The translations under genes and the position numbers were made by a program. DNA of 64,000 bases from Halobacillus amylolyticus. Lineage in GTDB: Bacteria; Bacillota; Bacilli; Bacillales; Halobacillaceae. Within the stretch, counting starts at the first letter, position 1, and every line of letters starts with the position of its first letter. The stretch is from contig NZ_CP095075.1 of the NCBI RefSeq assembly GCF_022921115.1, positions 62,001 to 126,000 of the forward strand, written 5' to 3'. The notes beneath the pieces are model-generated. The model ran no database searches. It was given only the letters and a program-made list of their open reading frames with translations, and was not told the origin of the DNA. Below, piece by piece: positions 27,623 through 36,050 of the stretch.

Positions 27623-27825
27623 AAAAAATAGAATGGTTAATAGCAGCACTGCTGATTTTAATAGGCTTGATTTGCCTAACCGTTTCCTCCACAGTGATGT
27701 GGGGGACTGAATCAATAGAGACCTATCTGAAAACGTTCATACAGCTTTGTCTGTGGATGGGCCTACCGATTTTGATTATAGGGATTATATATCTCTTGTT
27801 TCTAAAGAAAAGAAAGGATAAATAA
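27619..27825 (+). CDS. Small two-helix membrane protein
   Basis: 68 residues with two hydrophobic helices (about 5-27 and 40-60) and a basic C-terminus KKRKDK. It overlaps the kinase by four bases (ATGA), so it is cotranslated with the two-component system and may modulate or report for it. No family is recognised. A SHOCT protein gene follows 26 bases later. Confidence 0.65.
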   Translation: MKKIEWLIAALLILIGLICLTVSSTVMWGTESIETYLKTFIQLCLWMGLPILIIGIIYLLFLKKRKDK

Positions 27826-27851
27826 TATAACTTAAATGGAGGTGAAGGTAT

Positions 27852-28046
27852 ATGATGATGGGCCCAATTAGTATGATTTTATGGATTATTATTATAGGAT
27901 TCATTATTTATGGGGTTATTCAATTAATAACAAAGTCATTTGAAAGAAAAGAAGATCCATCAATGCAAATCCTCAAGGAAAGATATGCAAAAGGTGAGAT
28001 TAGTGAACAGGAATATGAGGAGAAAAAGAACACATTAGAAAGATAG
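27852..28046 (+). CDS. Small membrane protein with SHOCT domain
   Basis: 64 residues: an N-terminal membrane helix, then a SHOCT motif (MQILKERYAKGEISEQEYEE). SHOCT is a short C-terminal helical module of unknown precise role that often occurs in small membrane proteins. GGAGGTGAAG precedes tandem ATG codons. It forms the tail of the regulator-kinase operon. A second SHOCT peptide appears at 35184. Confidence 0.75.
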   Translation: MMMGPISMILWIIIIGFIIYGVIQLITKSFERKEDPSMQILKERYAKGEISEQEYEEKKNTLER

Positions 28047-28251
28047 TTTATATGCATTCCATTCATAAGTATGACAAATGTGTATAAGTTCACCCTTTAT
28101 TGTAATATTCCAACCTAAGTAAATATGGAAACTCTAAACATAAGGTAGAAATCGGGTTTCAATAAAATGTGGAACTATTTATTAATCCTCACAAAATCAA
28201 CAAAATCTTTGTTTACACTAAAACTGTATAGAAAGAAAGGAGGAAAAAACC

Positions 28252-28509
28252 ATGAAACTAAAAACAGTACCTTTTCTTTTGTCGCTTTCCTTGGCGGCGG
28301 TATTGGTTGTAGGACAAGGTGTATTAGCTGAAGAATCAGAAAGTGACAAAACGGGCAGCATGATGAATGGGAACGGTATGACGAACATGATGGAAAATGG
28401 AAACATGTCTCAAATGATGGAAGCCATGAATTCACCAGAGGGACAAAAGATGATGAGGACCTGTGGCAACTTTATGGAATCCCAGGAAGATGGCAAAGGA
28501 AATAAGTGA
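28252..28509 (+). CDS. Met-rich exported small protein
   Basis: 85 residues with a clean signal peptide (KLKTVPFLLSLSLAAVLVVG, cut near LAEE) and a mature region very rich in Met and Asn (SMMNGNGMTNMMENGNMSQ, then KMMRTCGNFME). Methionine clusters with one Cys are typical of Cu(I) binding outside the membrane, so a copper-scavenging role is likely but unproven. A perfect AAAGGAGG ribosome site and a following terminator support a real gene. Similar Met-rich small proteins occur at 31491 (minus) and 61765. Confidence 0.72.
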   Translation: MKLKTVPFLLSLSLAAVLVVGQGVLAEESESDKTGSMMNGNGMTNMMENGNMSQMMEAMNSPEGQKMMRTCGNFMESQEDGKGNK

Positions 28510-28529
28510 GTTTTTAACCCCCTATTTAT

Positions 28530-28562
28530 GGATAAGGCCTCATTCTGTGAGGCCTTATTTTA
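28530..28562 (+). terminator. Rho-independent terminator
   Basis: ATAAGGCCTCA pairs with TGAGGCCTTAT, followed by TTTAAT. Confidence 0.8.
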
Positions 28563-28597
28563 ATCTATAGGTGATAGATATACAGAGGTGAATCGAA

Positions 28598-29194
28598 ATG
28601 GGAAAATGGTTTCCGCGAATTTATGATATAGCAATGACCCCTTTTGAACAGGCCACGTTCAAAAAGGTTAGAAAAACACTTGTAAACGAAGCAACGGGGA
28701 GAGTACTAGAAATCGGCTCAGGTACAGGTGTGAATTTTCCTCACTATAAGAAGGCAACACGGGTAGATGCAATCGAACCAAACCCTTTGATGAGGAAACA
28801 ATCACTTAAACGTATAAAACAATCCCGAGTGAGAATTCAAACCTACTCAGTCCAGGCGGAAAAACTTCCATTTGACGATAATACATTTGACTCCGTAGTA
28901 GCAACGCTTGTGTTTTGTACGATTCCAGACCCTGTACAGGCTATCAAAGAAATCCAGAGGGTCAGTAAACCGGAAGCGAGCTTATTCCTTTTTGAACATG
29001 TAAGGATGGACCATCCACTACTAGGGAGAATGCAAGATGGATTAACTCCTATATGGCTACGGATGTGTGATGGATGTCACTTAAATCGAGATACTTTAGG
29101 GTTATTAAAAAGTATGAATGTATCGATTTCAAGAGTCGATTCTCTATATAGAGGGCTTTTTTTAGCTATAGAATGTTCAAACAACACACAATGA
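28598..29194 (+). CDS. Class I SAM-dependent methyltransferase
   Basis: Cytosolic methyltransferase of 198 residues. The SAM-binding motif I reads RVLEIGSGTGVNFPHY, the acidic residue that holds the ribose is in VDAIEPNP, and motif II/III segments (FDSVVATLVFCTIPD) fit the UbiE/phospholipid N-methyltransferase type. The substrate cannot be read from sequence. A Cys/His string near the end (WLRMCDGCHLNRD) is common in this subgroup. It lies alone between the Met-rich gene terminator and ctaG. RBS AGAGGTG. Confidence 0.8.
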   Translation: MGKWFPRIYDIAMTPFEQATFKKVRKTLVNEATGRVLEIGSGTGVNFPHYKKATRVDAIEPNPLMRKQSLKRIKQSRVRIQTYSVQAEKLPFDDNTFDSVVATLVFCTIPDPVQAIKEIQRVSKPEASLFLFEHVRMDHPLLGRMQDGLTPIWLRMCDGCHLNRDTLGLLKSMNVSISRVDSLYRGLFLAIECSNNTQ

Positions 29195-29341
29195 CATCAG
29201 TAACCTTCCACATAAAAGGGGTGTAGTAGCAACCTCTGTCCTACAGATAGGGAGAAGCCAACTAAGCTTATGTTTTTACATATATTTTCCCATATTGACG
29301 ATGTGTAAGTTAGAAAAAATCAAAACAAGGGGGTTACAAAC

Positions 29342-30277
29342 ATGAAAGTAAAAAATCATCTTAAAATATTAGGCTTAACACTATTCTTATTTGCCTTTTT
29401 ACCGATTCAAACATTTGCTCACAACCCAGAAGTAAGAGCAAATGGAAAGGGAAATTTATTTCAACAGTACACATGGTTCGAGATATTGAATCCAACCTTA
29501 CTTTTTTCCTTAATAGTGGTCTACATTGTTTATCTTCGAACAATGCGTAAAATATCAAATACACGTTTAGGAGAGCGTAATCTTAAGAAAAAAGTATGTT
29601 TTATCCTGGGTTTATTTACAATTTATATTTCACTAGCAGGCCCTCTTGCTATCTTATCCAATAACCTTTTATTTAGCGCGCATATGCTTCAGCAGTCTTT
29701 TATGTATATCGTCATGCCTCCTCTCATTTTATTAGGTATGCCACCGGAATTTTATCAACTTTTGGATGAAAAGTTATCCAAACCAAGGTTCTTACGTATT
29801 TTAAAATCTCCTTTGTTTAATTTACTGTTATTTAACGTACTTTGGTCCTTTTACCACTTACCCTCACTATACGAATATTTTTTGGAGCACTTTATTTTAT
29901 TGGAAATCTTGCATCTTGTCTTAACTACATCTGCCTTTTTAATGTGGATTCAGGTTTTTGCACCGGAAGATAAGATTAACGAAATGTCCTATATAAAGAA
30001 AATTGGTTATATGTTTGCGAATGGAATGTTAATTACACCAGCCTGTGCCTTAATTATCTTTGGGGGTGATGTAATGTATCCTTCCATATCTGAAGCACCC
30101 CAACTTTTCCCATGGTTTACTGATCTGCAGGATCAGCGATTAGGGGGAATCATTATGAAGGTCGTTCAGGAGTTTTCCTATGGGACCGCGATAGCCTATG
30201 TCTTCTTTAAATGGGCAAGATTGGAGAGAGCGAAGGATGCGCAAGTTGATGATTATCCAAGTGTAATAGTAGAGTGA
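29342..30277 (+). CDS. ctaG: CtaG-type cytochrome oxidase assembly membrane protein
   Basis: Caa3_CtaG family protein (311 aa). A signal-like first helix and seven or so membrane helices are predicted, with conserved His in FSAHMLQQSFMYIVMPPLI and SFYHLPSLYEYFLEHF. In Bacillus, CtaG is needed for caa3 oxidase, probably in copper delivery to CtaC/CtaD; such proteins are also frequent in copper islands. No oxidase subunit gene is near, so here it more likely serves copper handling in general (inference). RBS AAGGGGG. Lgt copy 2 follows. Confidence 0.85.
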   Translation: MKVKNHLKILGLTLFLFAFLPIQTFAHNPEVRANGKGNLFQQYTWFEILNPTLLFSLIVVYIVYLRTMRKISNTRLGERNLKKKVCFILGLFTIYISLAGPLAILSNNLLFSAHMLQQSFMYIVMPPLILLGMPPEFYQLLDEKLSKPRFLRILKSPLFNLLLFNVLWSFYHLPSLYEYFLEHFILLEILHLVLTTSAFLMWIQVFAPEDKINEMSYIKKIGYMFANGMLITPACALIIFGGDVMYPSISEAPQLFPWFTDLQDQRLGGIIMKVVQEFSYGTAIAYVFFKWARLERAKDAQVDDYPSVIVE

Positions 30278-30410
30278 CATTTAGGTTATTTGATTACTGT
30301 AATTAAAAAGGCAGGACACTAGCGAGAAAACCTAGTAATAATAGATGTGGCTCCTTATCTGAGTGGTTAAAAATTAACATGTAAAACATTTATGAAAAGA
30401 GGAATTTCAG

Positions 30411-31238
30411 ATGAAACCCCTATTTAGTTTTGGTCCTATTACGATCCACTTTTTTGGTTTGATGATAGCCCTTGGTGCGTTGGTAGGCCTTTTGTTATTT
30501 ATAAGGGAAGCCAAACGAAGAAATTTAAATCACAACTTACTAACGGACATTGTTCTGTATTCATTAATAGGTGGCATCATAGGAGCACGGATTGTTTATA
30601 TAGTCGTGTATAATCCTTCATATTATTTGGCCAACCCTATACAAGTATTTTTTATCCAAAATGGCGGACTATCCATTCACGGTGGGATTATAGGTGGATT
30701 ATTGGTCGGTTATTTATTATTAAAGCGTCATAAGTTGCCAATCTGGAGAACACTGGATCTCGTTGCACCATCGTTAATTTTGGCACAAGGGATAAGTAGG
30801 ATTGGGTGTGACGTATTTGGCGGTCCAATTTCTAGTGCTCTTCCTTGGGGGATGGAGATAAATGGGGAACTGTTGCATCCTGCTCAAGCGTATGAGTTTT
30901 TATTAGACTATCTCCTGTTCGGTTATTTATGGTTACGATTGAAAGTGACTTCCTATAATGGTCAGGTCTTCCTGCATTATCTGATTGGATATATGACTAT
31001 TCGTGGTATCGTGGAATTTGCTAGAATAAACCCTATGGTTATTGGTCCTTTTAGTGTAAGTCATATCATGAGTTTAATAGGTATTACTGTTGCCATTTTC
31101 CTTATCAGATACCGTAAGGGAAGTGAATCAGCCGATAAGGGTAATCCAATTGAAAAAAGTGAATATATCAAAACTGGATTATTTGTGATATCCATTATGG
31201 TTTTTTCTTTACTTCTTTATTACGGAGTACAAGGGTGA
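30411..31238 (+). CDS. Divergent Lgt-like diacylglyceryl transferase
   Basis: 275 residues with the topology of Lgt. The His segment NGGLSIHGGIIGG and the C-terminal RGIVEFARINP are conserved, but the signature that reads [10 protein letters not shown] in the copy at 3856 reads SRIGCDVFGGPIS here: the catalytic-region Arg is kept while the Asn and Glu positions are changed. It may be active with altered substrate use, or have another role. It forms its own unit closed by a terminator. RBS AAAGAGGAA. Its co-occurrence with a normal Lgt in one island is notable. Confidence 0.75.
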   Translation: MKPLFSFGPITIHFFGLMIALGALVGLLLFIREAKRRNLNHNLLTDIVLYSLIGGIIGARIVYIVVYNPSYYLANPIQVFFIQNGGLSIHGGIIGGLLVGYLLLKRHKLPIWRTLDLVAPSLILAQGISRIGCDVFGGPISSALPWGMEINGELLHPAQAYEFLLDYLLFGYLWLRLKVTSYNGQVFLHYLIGYMTIRGIVEFARINPMVIGPFSVSHIMSLIGITVAIFLIRYRKGSESADKGNPIEKSEYIKTGLFVISIMVFSLLLYYGVQG

Positions 31239-31288
31239 CAAATAGCAAAACATTCCTGATATCATTAGACAGACAGTTAGGATCTAGA

Positions 31289-31331
31289 AAAACGAGCAGT
31301 GGTTAGTTATATAGCCATTGCTCGTTTTTTA
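31289..31331 (+). terminator. Rho-independent terminator
   Basis: ACGAGCAGTGG (31292-31302) pairs with CCATTGCTCGT (31315-31325), followed by TTTTTT. Confidence 0.88.
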
Positions 31332-31490
31332 TTAATTACAATAAAAAGATATTACGTAGTAATGGTCAACTGAAAGAGGTTAAGCAATTTGGATGGAGAA
31401 CAGATTGTTTTGCTTACTCCTGTAGGAAATTTTTCAACAAAAGGTTTATTAATGTGGATTAACGTTGCAAGAATTACGATAGCCACATGA

Positions 31491-31688
31491 CTAAAGCTTC
31501 ATCATTCCTTCCATTCTCTTTAGTCGTTTATCTATCATATCCACTTTTTGTTCGATTTGCTTGGTTGTCTGCATATGTTCCATCATCATTTGTTTCATTT
31601 GTTCCATTTTGTCCATTTCCATCATCGGCATATTCATTTCCGTTCGCCCTGTGTAATAAGGATTGTAATATGGGTATTGATGATACAA
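31491..31688 (-). CDS. Small Met-rich hypothetical protein
   Basis: 65 residues with Tyr-rich start (YHQYPYYNPYY), a Met cluster (MNMPMMEMDKMEQMKQMMM) and a coiled-coil tail (IEQKVDMIDKRLKRMEGMM). TTG start with AGGAGTG ten bases upstream. No signal peptide or membrane helix. Met clusters suggest copper binding; the coiled coil suggests it forms bundles. Function unknown. It is the only minus-strand gene in this part. Confidence 0.5.
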   Translation of the reverse strand: MYHQYPYYNPYYTGRTEMNMPMMEMDKMEQMKQMMMEHMQTTKQIEQKVDMIDKRLKRMEGMMKL

Positions 31689-31739
31689 TTTTTTCTCACT
31701 CCTATAATTGGGACCTTGCCATTATGATATGAAGTTGCT

Positions 31740-31924
31740 GCTGAAACGTGTGCTTTTTACTATATGCCTCCCAGGATGGTAGAGACCGTCACTGCTGTAT
31801 TAGCAACATGGCTAATACCACCGGGGTTGTACACGGAGAAGGTGTTAGCCCGAATATTGTACCAACGTATAAGCCTCTACAGGGGATGTGCTGATTCGTG
31901 GGGCCTATTTAGCACAATAAAAAG
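31740..31924. other. Spacer with possible short coding relic
   Basis: No confident gene. On the minus strand a 30-odd-codon frame reads YNIRANTFSVYNPGG and VANTAVTVSTILGGI before a stop, but it has no start codon and is preceded by a stop, so it may be the tail of a lost gene. GC is slightly higher than in the flanks. Confidence 0.25.
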
Positions 31925-31926
31925 AT

Positions 31927-31968
31927 ATCACCAGTTCTATAATAGAACTGGTGATTTTAATTTTTTAT
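31927..31968 (+). terminator. Strong hairpin terminator
   Basis: ATCACCAGTTCTAT pairs perfectly with ATAGAACTGGTGAT, followed by T-rich sequence. Confidence 0.8.
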
Positions 31969-32058
31969 AAATTAAATCATTATATCTGAATTCCTCAAAC
32001 TTTTATCACATTTATTACCTATACTAAAAACACTTAAATTAAAGGGGGTGTAAGGCAG

Positions 32059-32373
32059 ATGAGTTGGGAGCTACTTATCTTGTTAGCCTGTCCGTTGATG
32101 ATGTTGTTCTGTATGAGAGGGATGTTTAGTGGTAACAAAGACAAGGGTGGAAAAGGTAAGGAAACAAAAAGCGCGGGAATACAGCCGGAAGTTTCTCAGC
32201 AGGATGTTCAATCTCTCCAAATCCAAATGGCTGAATTGATCGCAGAAAACCAAAAATTGATGCAGGACATGAATGACATGAAAGAAATCCAGTCATCGAA
32301 AGAATCTCCCTCAAAAAATGTAGTCGGAATAAAAGAAGGGCAAGAAAAAAAGACGAATACGGAAGTATCGTAA
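32059..32373 (+). CDS. DUF2933-type small membrane protein
   Basis: 104 residues: one N-terminal helix with LACPLMMLFCMRGMFSG (two Cys and three Met in the membrane segment, the DUF2933 pattern), then a basic Gly/Lys linker and a coiled coil (DVQSLQIQMAELIAENQKL). DUF2933 genes are common in copper-resistance clusters of Gram-positive bacteria; a Cu(I) contact through the Cys/Met helix is plausible. RBS AAAGGGGGTG. It comes before the redoxin operon. Confidence 0.7.
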   Translation: MSWELLILLACPLMMLFCMRGMFSGNKDKGGKGKETKSAGIQPEVSQQDVQSLQIQMAELIAENQKLMQDMNDMKEIQSSKESPSKNVVGIKEGQEKKTNTEVS

Positions 32374-32655
32374 ATGGCTTATGGGATTAACATGGCTTAG
32401 GCGATAGGCGGGGCATAGCCTACTCGCCTTTTCGTTTTGATGAATTGTAATGACTCATTTTGTAGAAAGAAGGTTTATGTAAGTTGGATCAGCTTTTCTA
32501 TGTCTAAGATACCTCATGGAAAAATTATGGGAAATACAACTAACTTATAAAAACTTCACATTTTTTTGTTTAAATCAGAGTGCTCCAATTGCGAGTTTAC
32601 ATAGGTTTATTGGATAAAACCAATTGACAACATTTATTAGAAAGGAAGTCAGGTT

Positions 32656-33255
32656 ATGAAACAGAATAAAAGTCGAAAAGGGCAAGGGAAACGTTGGATG
32701 CTCTGGTTATCAGGTATTGTCGGTTTAATATTAATTCTAACAGTATTAGGATTCATTCAGGGGAAACAAACCACCAATACCGATAAAGCTGGGGTTCCGG
32801 TAGGGACTGACGCCCCCAATTTTACTTTGGAATCGACCCGGGGACCCATCTCCTTAGCTGATTACCAAGGAAAAAACGTGGTCATATACTTTTATGAAGG
32901 AAATGGCTGACAAGCCTGTGTGGATCAGCTCGTTGGGCTGAATGAAAAAGTTGGAAAATACGCGAAGCACAATACGAAAATCCTAGCCATTACCACAGAT
33001 CCGCTTAGGATGTCTAAACAGGTTGTACAAAAATATAACATTCAAATCCCTGTATTATATGACCCGAATCAGAAGGTAGGGAAACCCTATGGTGTGACTG
33101 ATGTGCCTGGTGGGATGGACATGGGTCCGGTAGATACCCACTCGATTTTTGTCATCGATCAGGAAGGGATTGTACGTTGGTATGAAGTTTCTCCACAAGA
33201 AATGTATGTCCCTATCGAATCGGTTAATGAGGAGTTACAAAAGGTATGGGAGTGA
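32656..33255 (+). CDS. Candidate selenoprotein redoxin (AhpC/TSA-like, UxxC)
   Basis: Read through TGA at 32908-32910, this frame encodes 199 residues: a membrane anchor (about 14-35), a linker, and a peroxiredoxin/thioredoxin-like domain (NFTLESTRGPISLADYQGKN, IYFYEGNG, TGA, QACVDQLVGLNEKVG, TTDPLRMSKQVV, SIFVIDQEGIVRWYEV). The TGA is residue 85, exactly where related redoxins have the first Cys of CxxC (compare FFASWCPPCREEAPEL in CcmG of this window). Reading frame and conservation continue on the far side for 114 residues. A SECIS-like hairpin follows (32925-32941). The alternative is a nonsense mutation giving two fragments. No selA/B/C/D gene is in the window, so selenocysteine use is inference. 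It overlaps the RnfD-like gene by ten bases. RBS AAAGGAAG. Confidence 0.65.
32908..32941 (+). promoter_or_regulatory. In-frame TGA with SECIS-like hairpin
   Basis: TGA (32908-32910) is followed after 14 bases by TCAGCTC, loop GTT, GGGCTGA (32925-32941): a seven-pair stem with one G-U pair and a three-base loop beginning with G, 21 bases after the TGA. This fits the published bacterial SECIS description (short stem soon after UGA, G at the start of the apical loop). A competing fold AGCCTG with TGGGCT is also possible. Confidence 0.5.
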
Positions 33256-34049
33256 TTCGAGACCCGCGTATCATGCAGATTATGCTCCTTGGTACGTATG
33301 CGTTAACCGGAAAAATGTTATTGCAATTTCAATTCACAGTTATACAAATGGTTGTGACGCTAACTGTATGTATCTTGTTGGAATGGTTTTTTGTATATTT
33401 GAAAAATGGAACGGTCATGTGGCCGCACAGTGCGGTAATCACCAGTCTTGGTATCGTTTTGGTGTTACGGGCGGATACGGTTATTCCGTTTATAATGGCT
33501 TCGCTTGTGGCCATCGGCTTCAAACATTTGCTTCGGTACCGGGAGAGTCATATTTTTAACCCTTCCAACATCGGAATTTCGATGATTGCCGTTCTGTTTC
33601 CACTTACAACCTCCACAGACCCTGTCCAATGGGGATTCTATCTTTGGATTCTTGCTGTGATGTCTTTAGGAGGACTGTATTTGGTTCATAAGGTCCACCG
33701 TTTACCACTCGTATTATCGTTCTTTTTTAGCTTTGTGGGAATTCAGTGGATACGCCACATAATTTGGACTGATGCTTTGAATGCAAGTTTTAGCTCTTTT
33801 ATGTGGGCCGGATTATTTGTTTTTACATTTAACATGATCACTGATCCAAAGACATCCCCAAAGGACGTAAAGAAACAGATCTACTTTGGATCTTCTATCG
33901 CTTTGACTTCTCAGGTCATGATCCACCTGAACATCCATAGCGCTTTGTTCATTAGTTTAGCTATCATATGTTTAGGGCAGTTCCTTTGGAAGTGGGTCCG
34001 TGACCTTAGCATGTCTAAAGGAAAGCAAGCCCCTGTTAAGACGAATTGA
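33246..34049 (+). CDS. RnfD/NqrB-like membrane protein
   Basis: Polytopic protein (267 aa, about nine helices) resembling the RnfD/NqrB membrane subunit of ion-pumping electron-transfer complexes. Family-like segments are NPSNIGIS and FNMITDPKTSP; the flavinylation motif (SGAT-like) is not seen, so a covalent flavin is doubtful. No other Rnf or Nqr subunits are nearby. It overlaps the redoxin gene by ten bases and must be coexpressed, which suggests it passes electrons across the membrane to the redoxin (inference). This stand-alone pairing deserves attention. Confidence 0.7.
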   Translation: MGVIRDPRIMQIMLLGTYALTGKMLLQFQFTVIQMVVTLTVCILLEWFFVYLKNGTVMWPHSAVITSLGIVLVLRADTVIPFIMASLVAIGFKHLLRYRESHIFNPSNIGISMIAVLFPLTTSTDPVQWGFYLWILAVMSLGGLYLVHKVHRLPLVLSFFFSFVGIQWIRHIIWTDALNASFSSFMWAGLFVFTFNMITDPKTSPKDVKKQIYFGSSIALTSQVMIHLNIHSALFISLAIICLGQFLWKWVRDLSMSKGKQAPVKTN

Positions 34050-34284
34050 AAACGTGAAAGAAATGATTGTATATCAGTGTGATTGAATAGGGGTTTAAAG
34101 CCATGAAAAGGTTAATCCATTTCACTATCTTTATATAAAATTAGGAGGCTTCACACTTTCACCAAATTTTTCTGTCAGTCTATGAATAGAAAGTTAATAG
34201 GATAACTTTCTGGACATTCATACCCCTCTGGTGGGATGTCATCATATAGTTGAATAATCTGGAGAAAAGAAAGGGATGAGACGT

Positions 34285-35118
34285 ATGGAGAGATGTAACG
34301 AGACTCTTGTTTCAACGCAGTGGGCGGATGATCACAAAAGTGATTCAAATGTACAGCTTGTTGAAGTAGATGTAAACAATAGGGCTTATGAGTCCGGCCA
34401 CATCGAAGGGGCGATTGCCTGGAATTGGTCGACACAGTTGAACGATCAGATTCGCCGTGACATTTTAGATCAAGACCAAATGAAGGAATTGCTCGAGCAG
34501 TCGGGTATTACCCCTGACACACTCATTGTGCTATACGGGGACAACAATAACTGGTTCGCTGCGTTTGCTTATTGGCAGTTGAAGATGTTTGGTCACGAAA
34601 AGGTGAAGCTTATTAATGGTGGGCGCGTAAAATGGGAAAAGGAAGGACGCTCCTATACAGAGGAAAATTTCAGTGTTGAAGGAGTTAACTATCCGTTACC
34701 AAAAGAGGTTCATCCGTCCATTCGCGCGCTACGTCCAGACGTAGTTGGTGCACTCAAGAGTGCAACAGCATTTATCGACGTTCGAAGCCCTCAAGAGTTT
34801 ACAGGTGAGATCATCGCTCCCCCGGGTATGACGGAAACCGCACAACGCGGTGGCCATATTCCTGGTGCGGTTAACATTCCTTGGAAGACGGCAACAAACG
34901 ATGATGGTACTTTCAAATCAACGGAGGAATTGAGAGATATCTATGCTGATAAAGGTGTAACCCCTGATAAAGAAGTCATCACTTATTGTCGTATTGGAGA
35001 ACGGTCTGCACATACATGGTTCGTGTTGCACGAATTACTCGGCTATAGAAATGTCCGTAATTACGATGGTTCTTGGACAGAGTGGGGCAGTATGGTCGGC
35101 GTGCCTGTTGAACGGTAA
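34285..35118 (+). CDS. Two-domain sulfurtransferase (rhodanese)
   Basis: 277 residues, two rhodanese domains. The N-terminal inactive domain (residues 10-125) includes YESGHIEGAIAWNW and LYGDNNNWFAAF with no Cys at the loop; the C-terminal domain carries the active loop YCRIGERSAHTW with the catalytic Cys. It moves sulfane sulfur from thiosulfate or a related donor to a thiol or cyanide. CRIGER is the loop typical of thiosulfate:cyanide sulfurtransferases of this type. ATG 34285 is preferred; the ATG at 34276 overlaps AAAGGGA. It stands alone and is separate from the cst cluster at 59-64 kb. Confidence 0.88.
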   Translation: MERCNETLVSTQWADDHKSDSNVQLVEVDVNNRAYESGHIEGAIAWNWSTQLNDQIRRDILDQDQMKELLEQSGITPDTLIVLYGDNNNWFAAFAYWQLKMFGHEKVKLINGGRVKWEKEGRSYTEENFSVEGVNYPLPKEVHPSIRALRPDVVGALKSATAFIDVRSPQEFTGEIIAPPGMTETAQRGGHIPGAVNIPWKTATNDDGTFKSTEELRDIYADKGVTPDKEVITYCRIGERSAHTWFVLHELLGYRNVRNYDGSWTEWGSMVGVPVER

Positions 35119-35183
35119 GCCCTTCTTTTAGGTATTGGATGGTTTTCGATGGTACATGATAATGTGAAAATAAATTAAGGTGA

Positions 35184-35339
35184 GTGATAGCATGGGATGG
35201 TTCCTCAAAAGAATCTAAAAAAGAAACAAGCGCAAAGTCTTCAAATTTAACTCCCATTGATCAATTAAAAATTCGTCTAGCAAACGGTGAGATCACTATA
35301 GATGAGTATCTCCGAATAAAAGCAGTTTTAGAAGAATAG
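35184..35339 (+). CDS. SHOCT-domain peptide, start uncertain
   Basis: The frame to the stop at 35337 encodes TPIDQLKIRLANGEITIDEY, a clean SHOCT motif, ending KAVLEE. The reading frame opens at a poor GTG (35184). An ATG at 35192 (MGWFLKRI) looks like the usual N-terminus of such proteins but is one frame away and stops at once, so a one-base slip near the A run at 35216-35223 is likely. Short Lys/Ser linker between. A strong terminator follows. Either a damaged gene or a sequencing slip. Confidence 0.45.
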   Translation: MIAWDGSSKESKKETSAKSSNLTPIDQLKIRLANGEITIDEYLRIKAVLEE

Positions 35340-35340
35340 T

Positions 35341-35384
35341 AAGACAAAACCCAGCGGCTTTATGAAGGCGCTGGGTTTTGTCTT
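35341..35384 (+). terminator. Rho-independent terminator
   Basis: AAGACAAAACCCAGCG pairs with CGCTGGGTTTTGTCTT around a 12-base loop. Confidence 0.9.
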
Positions 35385-35573
35385 ATACAAGCGAATTATA
35401 TCTGTCAATCATTTGAAGTATGAAAATGTTTGGCTTTCCTCATAAAAAATACATATTTTTTGACTATAATCCAATAAGGTTAAGCTGATAGGGAAACCTA
35501 CTTCATTTTCTAAATGGGGATTTTGTCCATGTAGAAAAAAGGAATGAAAAAACTACGAAGACGAGGTGATGAT

Positions 35574-36050
35574 GTGAAAAGACGATGGAAATTAATTCTC
35601 GTAGCAAGTCTTTTCTTTGGTGTAATAGGGATGCTGATTTATACCAGCATCGGAAATGCTGCTACATTTTATATGACAGTGGACGAGCTGAAGGCCAAAC
35701 AAGAACAGGCGATCGGAAAGCCTATCAAGGTTAGCGGAAAGATTGTCGGGGAGTCGGTTCAATTTGATGCAGATAAGATCCTGCTAACATTTGAGTTACG
35801 TGGAGAAAATGGGGGCACTTATCGCGTCCCTATCAAGTATGAAGGAGTTAAACCCGACACATTAAATGATGGTTGGGAGGCCATTGTGGAGGGTGAGCTA
35901 ACAGAAGATGGTACATTAGTTGCTTCCGAATTGTTAGTGAAATGTCCTTCGAAATATGAAGCGATGGAGAAAGAAGGGCAAGAACCTCCACCTAGTCATC
36001 CTGAATCAGAAAAAACACAAAAAGGTGGTTACGAGGAATGGGAGAAATAG
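35574..36050 (+). CDS. ccmE: CcmE heme chaperone, CXXXY type
   Basis: Membrane-anchored heme carrier of cytochrome c maturation System I. One helix (about residues 6-26), then an OB-fold (residues 34-120; ATFYMTVDEL, KPIKVSGKIVG, GWEAIVEGELTEDGTL). The heme-attaching motif is CPSKY (Cys124, Tyr128), the CXXXY form known from archaea and some sulfate reducers, instead of the HXXXY of most bacteria. The tail is Glu/Pro/Ser-rich. GTG 35574 follows GAGGTGATGAT; an ATG at 35544 would add ten residues with a weak ribosome site. It overlaps ccmF by 13 bases and leads the operon. Confidence 0.88.
   Translation: MKRRWKLILVASLFFGVIGMLIYTSIGNAATFYMTVDELKAKQEQAIGKPIKVSGKIVGESVQFDADKILLTFELRGENGGTYRVPIKYEGVKPDTLNDGWEAIVEGELTEDGTLVASELLVKCPSKYEAMEKEGQEPPPSHPESEKTQKGGYEEWEK

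Noticed and set aside
31389..31490. 34-codon TTG frame (DGEQIVLLTPVGNFSTKG)
   Set aside because: AGAGGT stands upstream, but it is too short and matches nothing I recognise.
31764..31970. Possible 68-residue plus-strand protein
   Set aside because: Runs through a strong terminator hairpin and lacks a ribosome site.
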